This document shows positions 51,359 to 60,329 of a stretch of 64,000 nucleotides of DNA, in pieces (the stretch's first letter is position 1; each line of letters opens with the position of its first letter). The translations under genes and the position numbers were made by a program. Origin of the DNA: Lutibaculum baratangense AMV1 (GTDB taxonomy: Bacteria; Pseudomonadota; Alphaproteobacteria; Rhizobiales; Tepidamorphaceae); the NCBI RefSeq assembly GCF_000496075.1, contig NZ_AWXZ01000029.1, positions 124,001 through 188,000 on the forward strand, read 5' to 3'. The notes under the pieces were generated by a model. It did no database searches, was not told where the DNA came from, and worked only from the letters and a program-made list of their open reading frames with translations.

Positions 51359-52906
51359 ATGAAGACGCCCCTGCTCGCCATGAGCCGCCGCCAGCTGATC
51401 GCCGGCGTCGCTTTCGCCACGCTCGCCTCGACGCTTCCCCTTCCGCTCGTCGCCGAGGAGGTCAGCCGCGGAGGCGTGCTGCACTACGCGACGCTCGGCC
51501 TCGACACCTCCGATCCCCATCGCCACACCGGCTCCATCGCCGTGCAGCAGCTCTATGTCGAGGCGCTCACCTCGATCGGGCCCGACGGCGGCGTCGAGCC
51601 GTTCCTCGCCGAGAGCTACGAGATCTCCGACGACGGCCTGACCTACACCTTCACCCTGCGCGAGGGTGTGAAGTTCCACAACGGCGACACCATGACCGCG
51701 CAGGACGTGGTGGCGAATTTCGAGCGCGTGAAGGAAAACATCTCGGGCGGCTGGCTCGCCTCCGCGATGAAGCTCGTCGGCACGGTGGAGGGGCGCGACG
51801 AGCGCACCGTCGTCCTCACCATGACCGAGCCCTACGCGCCGCTGGCGAACCTGCTCTCTGAACTCTGGATCGTGTCGCCGAAGTCGGAAGGCTGGGACGA
51901 GACGATCACGACGCCGATCGGCACCGGCCCGTTCAGCTTCGGCGAGTGGCAGCCGCAGCTGCGCCTCTACGCTCCCGCGCACAACGACTACTGGCGCGGC
52001 GAGATGCCGTATCTCGAGGCCGTGGAGGCGAACCTGCGCGACGATCTCGACAAGGCGAGCGCGATGCGGGCGGGCGAGATCCACATCGCCAGCGTTCCGC
52101 GCGACGTGGCGGGCCAGCTCGGCCGGAGCGGCGACATCCGCGTCAGCACGCTGAAGGACTCCACCTGGTACTTCGTCTCCTTCAACAACCGCAATCCCCG
52201 CCCGCCCTTCGACAACCCGAAGGTTCGCGAGGCGATCATGTACGCAGTCGACAAGCAGGCCTTCATGAACTTCATGGCCGGCGAGGACGGGGTCGTGACG
52301 AACCAGATGGTGATGCCCGGCCACGTCTATTTCGACCAGGAGCTGCACGACGCCGACCGGCACGCCGCGCCCGACCTCGACAAGGCGAAGGCGATGCTGG
52401 CCGAGGCCGGCGTGACGCCGGAGGAGATCACGATCGAATTCGTGTCCTGGCAGGAGAACTATCCGCAGGTCGTCGTGCAGATGGTCCGCCAGCTCGGCTT
52501 CAAGGTGAACCACGTCGCGCTCGACGATCTGGGTGCCCAGAACCGGCTCGGCCAGTACGACTGGGACATGAACGCGATGGCGTCGGGCCCGCGCGCCGAC
52601 ATCTTCCTGCGCTTCGTGCGGCTGATGAGCGACGGGCCGAACCCCGTCCTCTGGGGCGGCATCCAGGACGCCGATCTCGACGCGACGATCAAGGCGGCCG
52701 TGGCGGAGCCCGACGAGGCCGAGCGGAAGGCGCTCTACCTCGACGCCTGGGGCCGGGTGATGGACGGCTACTACACCGTCGTCCTCGGCCACGCCGCGAA
52801 CACGATCGCGATGCGCGAGGAGGTTCAGGGCTACGAGCCGGGCTTCACCTGGTCGCCGAACTGGGCCACGGGCGGCATCGCCCAGACCTGGCTCGCCAGG
52901 GACTGA
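51359..52906 (+). CDS. ABC transporter substrate-binding protein, family 5 (peptide/nickel type)
   Basis: The 515-residue protein has a twin-arginine-like N-terminus (LAMSRRQLIAGVAFATLAST) and cleavage near PLVAEEVSRGG. The SBP family 5 domain has GGVEPFLAESYEISDDGLTY, TFTLREGVKFHNGDTMTA, GTGPFSFGEWQP and FNNRNPRPPFDNPKVREAI. Such proteins bind peptides, opines, nickel chelates or glycosides. Phosphonates are usually carried by PhnD instead, so use of this class beside phnA is unusual and suggests a bulky conjugate as ligand. Tat export is possible because of the RR pair. Confidence 0.92.
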   Translation: MKTPLLAMSRRQLIAGVAFATLASTLPLPLVAEEVSRGGVLHYATLGLDTSDPHRHTGSIAVQQLYVEALTSIGPDGGVEPFLAESYEISDDGLTYTFTLREGVKFHNGDTMTAQDVVANFERVKENISGGWLASAMKLVGTVEGRDERTVVLTMTEPYAPLANLLSELWIVSPKSEGWDETITTPIGTGPFSFGEWQPQLRLYAPAHNDYWRGEMPYLEAVEANLRDDLDKASAMRAGEIHIASVPRDVAGQLGRSGDIRVSTLKDSTWYFVSFNNRNPRPPFDNPKVREAIMYAVDKQAFMNFMAGEDGVVTNQMVMPGHVYFDQELHDADRHAAPDLDKAKAMLAEAGVTPEEITIEFVSWQENYPQVVVQMVRQLGFKVNHVALDDLGAQNRLGQYDWDMNAMASGPRADIFLRFVRLMSDGPNPVLWGGIQDADLDATIKAAVAEPDEAERKALYLDAWGRVMDGYYTVVLGHAANTIAMREEVQGYEPGFTWSPNWATGGIAQTWLARD

Positions 52907-52912
52907 ACGACG

Positions 52913-53791
52913 ATGGCACTCGCCCTCGAGGCGAGGTCGCGAGGAGCCCCGCGCGCCGGCGCGTCCGGGCCCCTCGTCGGGGGCGCGATCGTTCTCGCGA
53001 TCGCGCTCGCGGCGGCCTTCGCTCCGCTGATCGCGACGCACGACCCGCTGGCGCAGGATCTCCTGAGCCTGAACCAGGGACCCGGCGCCGCGCACCTCCT
53101 CGGCACCGACCATATCGGCCGCGACGTCTTCTCGCGCCTCGTGGTGGGCGCCCGCACGACGCTCCTCGTCGGCATCGGCGGCACGCTCGTCGCGTTCCTC
53201 ATCGGCGCGGCCCTCGGCCTCGCCGCGCTCGCGCTCGGCCGGGTGCCCGAGATGATCGTGTTCGGCTTCATCGACCTGGTGCGCGCGATGCCGGGCATTC
53301 TGCTGGCGCTCCTCCTGATCGTGGCGATCGGCGCGGGCACCGGCCCCGTCACCCTCGCCCTCGGCATCTCGTTCGCGCCCTTCTTCGCCTACATCGCCCG
53401 CGCCTCCTACAAGCGCGAGGCGGCGCAGGACTACGTGAAGGCGGCAGGGCTCTTCGGCGGCGGCAGGCTGCATGTCCTGGCGCTGCACATCCTGCCGAAC
53501 GTGATGGGCGGCCTCGTCACCCAGGCCGCGATCATCCTGCCGCGCTGCATCGTGACGGAATCCGTCCTGAGCTTCCTCGGGCTCGGCTCCTCGCCCGACG
53601 CCCCGACATGGGGCCGCATGGTCTCGGACGCGAGCCGCTACATCGAGCTCGCGCCGCACGCGATCCTGGCGCCCGTTCTCGCGCTCATCGCGCTGACGGT
53701 GAGCCTCCTTCTCGTCGGCGACGCCCTGCGCAAGACGCTCGACCCGCTGCGGCGCGCCCGCTCCGAGCCGGTGCGGGAGGACATCCTGTGA
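52913..53791 (+). CDS. ABC transporter permease, DppC-like
   Basis: The 292-residue protein has about six helices, an N-terminal cytoplasmic segment, HLLGTDHIGRDVFSRLVVGA (the DppC hallmark) and the ATPase-contact loop around YVKAAGLFGGGRLHVLALHI, then ESVLSFLGLGSSPDAPTWG. It lies between the SBP and the DppB-like gene; in most operons DppB comes first, so the order here is reversed. GTGA overlap couples it to the next gene. Confidence 0.92.
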   Translation: MALALEARSRGAPRAGASGPLVGGAIVLAIALAAAFAPLIATHDPLAQDLLSLNQGPGAAHLLGTDHIGRDVFSRLVVGARTTLLVGIGGTLVAFLIGAALGLAALALGRVPEMIVFGFIDLVRAMPGILLALLLIVAIGAGTGPVTLALGISFAPFFAYIARASYKREAAQDYVKAAGLFGGGRLHVLALHILPNVMGGLVTQAAIILPRCIVTESVLSFLGLGSSPDAPTWGRMVSDASRYIELAPHAILAPVLALIALTVSLLLVGDALRKTLDPLRRARSEPVREDIL

Positions 53792-54702
53792 CGAAACGCC
53801 TCCTCGACCTCGGATACGGCCTCGCCCGCATGAGCCTGCAGGCGATCGGCATCGTCGTCCTCGTCTTCTTCATGTGCCGCATCGTTCCGGGCGACGCCGT
53901 CGACCGCCTGGCGCTCGAGGGCAACCTGACCGCCGCCCAGGAGACCCGGCTGCGGGCGGAGATGGGGCTCGACCGCTCGCTCCCCGTCCAGTTCGCCGAC
54001 TGGGCCGGCAGCGCCCTCCAGGGCGATTTCGGCGTCTCGCTGCGCTACCACCGCCCGGTGTCGGAGATGCTGGCCAACGCCCTGCCCTCCACGCTCAGGC
54101 TCGCCTTCCTCTCCTTCCTCGTCGGGCTGGCGATCGCGGTGGGCATCGCCGTCGCGGCGGTCATGACGGGAAGCCGCTGGCTCGCCGGGCTCGTGAACCT
54201 CGTCAACGTCTGGGCGATCGCGCTGCCGACCTTCTGCGTCGGCGTGATCGCGATCCTCGTCTTCTCGATCTGGCTCGGCTGGCTGCCCGTCCTCGGCGGG
54301 CTCCTGATGCCGGTCATGATCATCGGCATCGACAATGCCGGGCAGATCGGCAAGCCGCTCTTCGAGGAGCTGCGCGAGGCGGCGACCTCCGCCCATGTTC
54401 GGACCGCCCGGGCGAAGGGCCTGCGCCCCTGGCGCATCGCGCTGTTCCACCTTCTGCCGACGGCGCTGCCGGTCGCGCTCGCCATGTCGGGCCTCGTCCT
54501 CGCCGGGCTGGTGGCGGGCACGCTGACGATGGAGATCCTGTTCGGGCTGCCGGGACTGGGCAGCCTGATGCTGAACGCGATCCACGGCCGCGACTATCCC
54601 GTCGTCCAGGCGGCGATCACGGTGGCGGCGGTCGGGCTCGTCGTCGTCAACGCCCTCATCGACCTCGTCCACCACACCATCGATCCGAGGCTGTCGCGAT
54701 GA
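53788..54702 (+). CDS. ABC transporter permease, DppB-like
   Basis: The 304-residue protein has an N-terminal helix, then FMCRIVPGDAVDRLALEG and the periplasmic AEMGLDRSLPVQFADW typical of DppB, GDFGVSLRYHRPVSEML, and the ATPase loop around ARAKGLRPWRIALFHLLP. It pairs with the DppC-like protein to form the channel. It starts with GTG within the previous stop and ends with a four-base overlap with the ATPase gene. Confidence 0.92.
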   Translation: MTKRLLDLGYGLARMSLQAIGIVVLVFFMCRIVPGDAVDRLALEGNLTAAQETRLRAEMGLDRSLPVQFADWAGSALQGDFGVSLRYHRPVSEMLANALPSTLRLAFLSFLVGLAIAVGIAVAAVMTGSRWLAGLVNLVNVWAIALPTFCVGVIAILVFSIWLGWLPVLGGLLMPVMIIGIDNAGQIGKPLFEELREAATSAHVRTARAKGLRPWRIALFHLLPTALPVALAMSGLVLAGLVAGTLTMEILFGLPGLGSLMLNAIHGRDYPVVQAAITVAAVGLVVVNALIDLVHHTIDPRLSR

Positions 54703-56288
54703 CCGCTGCACCGCTCGTCGAGATCCGCAACCTCGGCGTCCGCGCCGGGGCGACGGACATCCTGCGGGACGTCTCGTTCACCCTTCAGCGGGGACGCACG
54801 CTCGCCCTGATCGGAGAGTCCGGCTCGGGCAAGTCGATGACCGCCCTCGCCATGCTCGGCCTCCTGCCGCACGGGGTCGACTGCCAACCCTCCTCCCGCC
54901 TCGTCTTCGACGCCGCCGAAGTGCCCCTCGACGACGAGCGGGCGATGCGACGCTTGAGGGGACACCGCATCGGCATCGTCTTCCAGGACCCGGGCGCCTG
55001 CCTGAACCCGTTCATGCGCATCGGCGACCAGATCGAGGAGGCGCTCGCGCGGGCCGGGGTTCGCCGCGGGGCCGAGCGCCGCGACAGGACGGCTCGCCTT
55101 CTCCGGGAGGTCGAGCTGCCGGAGGCCATGACCGCGCGCTACCCGCACGAGATCTCCGGCGGGCAGCAGCAGCGCGTCATGATCGCGATGGCGCTTGCGG
55201 GCGAGCCGGACCTCCTGATCGCGGACGAGCCGACGAGCGCGCTCGACGCCACGATCGCCGCGGGCATCATCGCTCTCCTCGCAGGACTCCAGAGCCGTCG
55301 CGGCATGGCGATGCTCTTCATCACCCACGACCTCTCCGTCGCCCGCGCGCTGGCCCACGAGGTCGCGGTCATGCGCCGGGGCGAGGTCGTGGAGGCCGGC
55401 CGGGCCGGCGAGGTGCTGACCCACCCGCGTCACCCCTACACGACCGGCCTCGTCGAGGCGCGCAGGACGCTGGAGTGCGCGCCGCGGCCCGCCGGCGGAG
55501 AGGCCGAAATTGTCGCGGCGGCCGACGCGGTGTCGATCGACTATCGCGGGAAGGGGCTGTTCGCGCGGCCGGTGCGGGCAGTCCACCAGGCCAGTCTCGC
55601 GCTCAGGGCGGGTCGAACGCTCGGCATTCTCGGCCAGTCGGGCTCCGGCAAGAGCACGCTCGCGAGCGCGCTCGCCGGGCTGCGCCCCCCGGCGGAAGGG
55701 TCGATCCGCGTGCTCGGCGCGAGGCTCACGCCGTCGGCTCCGCGACTTCCCCGCGCCTCGCGTCGATCGGTCCAGTTCGTGTTCCAGAACCCGTACGGAG
55801 CGCTCAACCCGCGCCTGACGGTGCGGCGCCTGCTCGGCGAACCTCTCGCTCTCGCCGGCGCCGACGAGGCCCGCCACGGCGCGATCGAGGCCGCGCTCGA
55901 GGAGGTCGGGCTCGAGCCCGGGATGGCGGAGCGCTATCCGCACCAGCTGTCGGGCGGGCAGCGCCAGCGCGTCTGCATCGCCCGCGCCCTCCTGTGCGAC
56001 CCGAAGGTCCTCGTGTGCGACGAGGTGGTGTCCGCGCTCGACATGACGGTACAGGTGCAGATCCTCCTCCTCCTGAAGCGCCTGCAGGAGGAGCGCGGCT
56101 TCGCCATGGCCTTCATCGGGCACGACATCGACGTCGTGCGCTGGATCTCCGACGAGATCGTCGTCATGCATGCCGGGCGCATCGTCGATCATGTCGATGC
56201 CCACGAGATCGCCTCGCCGCAGCGCCACGTCGAGACGCGCCGCCTGATGGCGAGCCACAGGCACGAGATCCTGACGAGCGCGGCGTGA
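54699..56288 (+). CDS. ABC transporter ATP-binding protein with two fused ATPase domains (DppDF-type)
   Basis: The 529-residue protein carries two complete ATPases. The first has Walker A GESGSGKSM, signature ISGGQQQRVMIAMAL and Walker B LLIADEPTSALD. The second has GQSGSGKST, LSGGQRQRVCIARAL and VLVCDEVVSALD, where the usual Pro after Glu is Val. The fusion replaces separate DppD and DppF genes, as in many rhizobial peptide/opine systems. It is the last gene of the phnA operon, 10 bases from a convergent oxidase remnant. Confidence 0.93.
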   Translation: MTAAPLVEIRNLGVRAGATDILRDVSFTLQRGRTLALIGESGSGKSMTALAMLGLLPHGVDCQPSSRLVFDAAEVPLDDERAMRRLRGHRIGIVFQDPGACLNPFMRIGDQIEEALARAGVRRGAERRDRTARLLREVELPEAMTARYPHEISGGQQQRVMIAMALAGEPDLLIADEPTSALDATIAAGIIALLAGLQSRRGMAMLFITHDLSVARALAHEVAVMRRGEVVEAGRAGEVLTHPRHPYTTGLVEARRTLECAPRPAGGEAEIVAAADAVSIDYRGKGLFARPVRAVHQASLALRAGRTLGILGQSGSGKSTLASALAGLRPPAEGSIRVLGARLTPSAPRLPRASRRSVQFVFQNPYGALNPRLTVRRLLGEPLALAGADEARHGAIEAALEEVGLEPGMAERYPHQLSGGQRQRVCIARALLCDPKVLVCDEVVSALDMTVQVQILLLLKRLQEERGFAMAFIGHDIDVVRWISDEIVVMHAGRIVDHVDAHEIASPQRHVETRRLMASHRHEILTSAA

Positions 56289-56298
56289 TCGCGCCCCT

Positions 56299-57390
56299 CT
56301 ATCGCCCGATCGCGTCCAGGAACTGATACCATCCCGCGACGAGCCGGACCGCCGGCTCGCGCAGCGGGTAGAGCGGCACGTTCTGGAGCTTCCCCGGCCC
56401 CATGAGGGCGAGATCGGGCGTTTCGCCGAGGCTCACGTCGGCGGCATATCCGCCCATCAGGGATGCCATCGCGATGCCGGCGCCGTTGTAGCCGAGCGCG
56501 AAGCTCACCCTCTCATCGAGCCGCCCGACCTGCGGCACCGCGCTCGTCGTCATCGCGACGAGGCCCGACCAGCGGTGGGTGACGGGCGTGTCCCGAAGGG
56601 CCGGGAAGATCTGGCGCATCGCCCGCTCGAGCGCCGCGAAGGCGCGGTCGCTGTCCGATCGGCCGAACGCGCCCCGGCCGCCGAAGATCAGCCGGTCCTC
56701 GTAGGGCCGGAACCAGCGCATCATCCGCCGCGTCTCGCTGCAGCTCCGGCCATGACGCAGGAGGCGCGCGCGCCGGTCCGCCGTCAGCGGCGCGGTGGCG
56801 ACCATGGCGCTGCGGAACGGGATGACGGAGCGCCGCAGCGCGGCCGTTCCCGCCGAGAGGTCGGAGTATCCGTTCGTCGCCAGGAGCACGCGGTCGGCCT
56901 CGACCGCCCCCTGGGGCGTTTCGAGGATCACCTTTTGCCCCTCGGTCTTCATCGACGTGACGGGGCTCTCCTCGTAGATCCTCGCACCGCGCCGCGCGAG
57001 GCCGGCGGCGAGGCCGAGCACATAGTTCAGCGTATGGATGAGGCCGGCATCCTCGACGAGCAGGCCGCCTAAGAAGTCCTCCGACCCCGTCTCCTCGACC
57101 ACCTCCTCACGCCCCAGGACGTGAACGGTCGTGTCGCCCAGTTGCTCGCGCAGCATCCGCGCCTCGGCGGTGAGCGACCGGAGGGCGGTATCGGAATGGG
57201 CGCATCGCAGATTGCCCGTCATCGCGAGCCCGGCATCGGCGATCTCGTACCGCTCGACGAGATGGCGGACGGTCCCGACCGCCTCGTGGCCGAGCCCCGC
57301 CATGCGCCGGGCCACGTCGAGGCCGTGGCGTTCCGCCACGTCGGGGATCGCGACCCGGAACTTCGGCGAGACGACGCCGCCTCCTCGACC
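56299..57390 (-). pseudogene. FAD-dependent amine oxidase (DadA/PuuB-like), N-terminus deleted
   Basis: The frame encodes about 360 residues of a DadA-type oxidase, from VSPKFRVAIPDVAERHGLDV through VEADRVLLATNGYSDLSAGT, FRPYEDRLIFGGRGAFG and a normal end at QFLDAIGR. The first 60 or so residues, including the GxGxxG FAD motif and the GRNGG site, are absent. Upstream the sequence switches to the glpD-like reading frame at about 57375-57390. Without its flavin-binding start the product cannot fold normally, so it is called a pseudogene created by a deletion. Confidence 0.8.
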
Positions 57391-58823
57391 TCGTCGCGCG
57401 AGAGATGGCGGCGCCAGGCGAGCGGCGTGCGCGTGTAGAGGAGGCCCTTCAGGTCGCGCGCGTGCTCGTCGAGGACGGCACGACGCAGGGCGGCCCGGCG
57501 CGCGTTCCCGGACGGCAGTCCGCGCGACAGGCGCGGGGCGTCCTGCGAGATGTGCCAGGGCCGGTCCTCGCGGCACCCGGCATCCTTCGGCCGGCCGAGT
57601 TCGGCTTCCGCCCGCTCACGCAAGGCACGGGCCGCGCTCCGGTGCGACATGATGGGGCCCGCGGTCATCGCGTAGACGCCCGGCATCCCCTCGCCCGCCA
57701 GGTCGTGGATCTCGCGCGAGCGGCGGCCCATCGGCAGGTCCTCGTCCCAGGTGAGCGGCCGCACGCCGGCCCAGGTCAGGACGATGTCGGAGCGGGTGAG
57801 CTTCAGGCCCGGCAGGAGGAAGTTCGCCTCGCCGAGCAGGAAATCGATCTCCTCCTCGGTGGTCGACAGATCCGTGGCGTCCCCGTCGAACGGTGTCTCC
57901 GTCGGCCCGAAATAGTGGAGGTCCTCGTGCGAAGGCAGGCAATAGAACGGCATGTTCCGCCGGTTCATCGTCGCGATGCCATAGCCGCGATAGGTCTCCG
58001 GCAGGCGGACCATCATGTGGGCGCCCTTCGTGCCGCGGATCAGGCGCCCCGGCGACCGTGTCGCGCTCGATGCTCCGGCATTCACCTCGTCGATCCAGGT
58101 GCCGGCCATGTTGAAGACGAGACGCGCCCGAACCGTCGCGCGGGTGCCGGACCTCTCGGCAAGCTCCACGAGCCAGCGCCCCGACGCGTCGCGCTCGACC
58201 AGGGACGCACGGCAGAAGGTCCTGACCGCGGCACCGGCCGCCTCCGCCTCCAGGGCGGCGTCGACGCAGAAGCGCTCCGGCCAGTCGAACACGTATTCCC
58301 GGTAGGTCGCCACCGCCTTCAGCCGGTCGAGGTCGCGCAGATCCGCTGCGAACGGCAGGTGCCTCTCGAAATCGCCGTCGATCCTGCGGTAATCGAGCGG
58401 AGGCTCGCTCGGCCCGATACGCCGGAGGAGCCGCAGGCCGACGTCGAGATGCCAGCTCTTCACCGGGCTTTCGGGATAGACGGGAAAGCACATGGTGAAG
58501 GGCTGGACGGCCCCTCCCGCCGTCGCCGCGATCTCGCTGCGCGCCTCCATCCCCGCGCGCGCCATCGTCACCGCCTGGAAGAACCGCCGGGGGTGAAGCC
58601 CGAACGTCCGCAACGGCCGCTCGGCTTCGAAATAGCGCAGCCCGCAATGCAGCATCCGTGAGGAGCGGCTGCTCGCACCGGAGGCGAAGTCGCCCTTGTC
58701 GCAGAGAAGGACGGAGTGCCCCCGCGTCGCCAGCTCGCGGGCGGCGGCCGCGCCGTTGATGCCGGCGCCGATGACGGCGACGTCGAACTCCAGCCCATCG
58801 AGATGCGTCAGGTTCTGCGGCAT
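57219..58823 (-). pseudogene. glpD: Glycerol-3-phosphate dehydrogenase (glpD-like), C-terminus lost at a deletion junction
   Basis: The frame starts MPQNLTHLDGLEFDVAVIGA (FAD motif GAGINGAAAARELATRG), with SGASSRSSRMLHCGLRYFE, IRGTKGAHMMVRLPE, DLHYFGPTETPFDGD and the late block LLYTRTPLAWRRHLSRDEVE. After EEAA near 57385 it leaves glpD sequence and reads out of frame through the oxidase remnant, ending at 57219. Roughly the last tens of residues of GlpD are gone. The flavin and substrate domains remain, so partial activity is conceivable. It oxidises glycerol 3-phosphate to dihydroxyacetone phosphate in intact form. Confidence 0.8.
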
Positions 58824-58900
58824 CGGCCTCAAGCCCGAGAAAGCTCGGGTCGACTATGGCGGGGCGCCCGCAATGTCCAAAATCGAATTATCGCGGATGA

Positions 58901-58919
58901 GTATGCGCAGACGGCATAC
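58901..58919. promoter_or_regulatory. Inverted repeat upstream of the glpD-like gene
   Basis: GTATGC (58901-58906), seven bases, GCATAC (58914-58919): perfect arms in the 120-base gap between the LysR stop (58944) and the glpD-like start (58823), in an AT-richer stretch. It is 78 bases upstream of that start and a plausible operator for the LysR protein encoded next to it. Confidence 0.5.
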
Positions 58920-58943
58920 CGCCTACTCTTGGGACCAGCGCCA

Positions 58944-59846
58944 TCAGTCGGCGAGCTGCGCCCTGATGCCGTCCCGCACGGAGCGCGCCACGTCCAGCAT
59001 CTGCTCGACGGCGGGCGTGGCACCACGGAACTCCGGGCGCAGAAGAGCCACGCTGAACGGGATTGCCGGCCGGAAGGGGATGAGGCGGATGCGTTCGTCC
59101 CGCTGCAGGACCGCCGTGTAGGGATCGATGATGCCGATCCCCAGCCCCTGCTTCACCATCTCGTAGGCCGCGGCCGAGAGGCTCGTCTCGCAGATCGCGT
59201 CGACGCGCACGCCCGAGGTCACGAGGGCCTGGTCGATCAGGTGGCGGGCCGAGACGAAGGAGGTCCAGTAGATCAGCGGCGCCTTGCGCAGGTCCTTCGG
59301 CCCGAGGCAGGAGCGGTCGGCCAGCTCGTGCCCCTCCGGCACGGCCGCGATGTAGGGGAAGTCGCTGAAGATCTCGGTCTCGAAGCCCGACCGGCGGACC
59401 GGCATCTCTGCGAGGCCGAAATCGACCTGCTGCCCCGCCGCCCATTCCTCGACCGTCGGCGACATCCGGATGTTGAGGATCACCCGCGTTTCCGGCCACG
59501 CCTCCCGGAAGCTCGCGATCACCCGCGGCATGAAGCTCAGGCCGAGCGCCGGCATCGAGGCGAGGCTCACCTGGTCTCCCTGCCCCTTCGCCAGGCGCGA
59601 GGCGAAGCTCTGCAGCGAATCGAGCGAGACATAGGCGCGCTCCACCTCGTCGAGAAGCTGATGCGCCTGCGGCGTCGGCGTCACGCGGCCCTTCCTGCGC
59701 TCGAAGAGCGCGAGGCCCATCTGGGCCTCCAGCCGGTCGATCATCCGGCTGACGGCGGGCTGACTGCGCCCGAGGATCTCGGCCGCGCCGCTGACCGTGC
59801 CGGTCATCATCACGGCCCGGAACGCGGCAATCTGCTGAAGATTCAC
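58944..59846 (-). CDS. LysR family transcriptional regulator
   Basis: The 300-residue regulator reads VNLQQIAAFRAVMMTGTVSG (GTG start at 59846) with helix-turn-helix AAEILGRSQPAVSRMIDRLE and FERRKGRVTPTPQAHQL. The effector domain has MSPTVEEWAAGQQVDFGLAE, FPYIAAVPEGHELA and MVKQGLGIGIIDPY. It resembles regulators of opine or amino-acid catabolism. It is upstream of, and co-oriented with, the broken glpD and oxidase genes and may once have controlled them. The enolase remnant lies 80 bases upstream. Confidence 0.92.
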   Translation of the reverse strand: MNLQQIAAFRAVMMTGTVSGAAEILGRSQPAVSRMIDRLEAQMGLALFERRKGRVTPTPQAHQLLDEVERAYVSLDSLQSFASRLAKGQGDQVSLASMPALGLSFMPRVIASFREAWPETRVILNIRMSPTVEEWAAGQQVDFGLAEMPVRRSGFETEIFSDFPYIAAVPEGHELADRSCLGPKDLRKAPLIYWTSFVSARHLIDQALVTSGVRVDAICETSLSAAAYEMVKQGLGIGIIDPYTAVLQRDERIRLIPFRPAIPFSVALLRPEFRGATPAVEQMLDVARSVRDGIRAQLAD

Positions 59847-59926
59847 GGTGGCTGACCTGTCACGTCCTGAGGGGCCGTCATTGTGACACAGCCGGCCGCT
59901 CCGTGCCCCGGCGGCCGGCCTCGACG

Positions 59927-60187
59927 TCAGGCGAGGTCGATGCGGGCGAAGGCGAAGTCGCGGAGGGCCTCCTCCCGCAGCGCGACACCGAAGCCCGGCG
60001 CATCCCTCACCGGCAGCCGCCCGCCGACCACCTCGGGCTCGAGCGGGTTCTCCAGCACCTCGACATGCCCCCAGTACGGGAAGTGCTCCTGAACGTAGAA
60101 GTTCGGGACCGAGGCGCTGAAATGCATGCCGATCGCGGTCGAGAGGGCGCGGGCGTACGGGGGATGGTATGAGGGTCTGGCGAGAAA
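59927..60187 (-). pseudogene. C-terminal remnant of an enolase-superfamily sugar-acid dehydratase/cycloisomerase
   Basis: About 80 codons read SYHPPYARALSTAIGMHFSA, PNFYVQEHFPYWGHVEVLEN, PLEPEVVGGRLPVRDAPGFG and end FAFARIDLA. This matches the last fifth of mandelate-racemase/muconate-lactonizing-type enzymes (usually 370-400 residues), including the closing cap strand. The barrel with its metal ligands is absent. The preserved part begins about 25 bases past the 3-prime end of tRNA-Pro, the place expected for an integration or deletion endpoint. Confidence 0.75.
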
Positions 60188-60211
60188 GATCTGGGATGGA
60201 CAACCGGAAGT

Positions 60212-60288
60212 TGGTCGGAGTGGCAAGATTCGAACTTGCGACCCCCTCGTCCCGAACGAGGTGCGCTACCAGGCTGCGCTACACTCCG
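60212..60288 (-). tRNA. tRNA-Pro (anticodon CGG)
   Basis: The minus strand folds as a tRNA of 77 bases including an encoded CCA. The acceptor is CGGAGTG/CACTCCG with discriminator A, the D-arm has AGCGCAGCCTGGTAGCGCA, the anticodon stem CCTCG/CGAGG bears loop TTCGGGA, and the T-arm contains GTTCGAATC. The anticodon CGG decodes proline CCG codons, which are common at this G+C content. The 3-prime end faces the accessory region. Confidence 0.96.
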
Positions 60289-60300
60289 CGACCAGCGCCC

Positions 60301-60329
60301 CATATAGCTGGGAGAAATCACCGGGACAA
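60301..60329 (-). promoter_or_regulatory. Promoter of tRNA-Pro
   Basis: On the minus strand, TTGTCC (60324-60329) and TATATG (60301-60306) are spaced by 17 bases, with the -10 ending 12 bases before the tRNA 5-prime end. The spacing and position fit a sigma-70 promoter for the tRNA. Confidence 0.6.
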
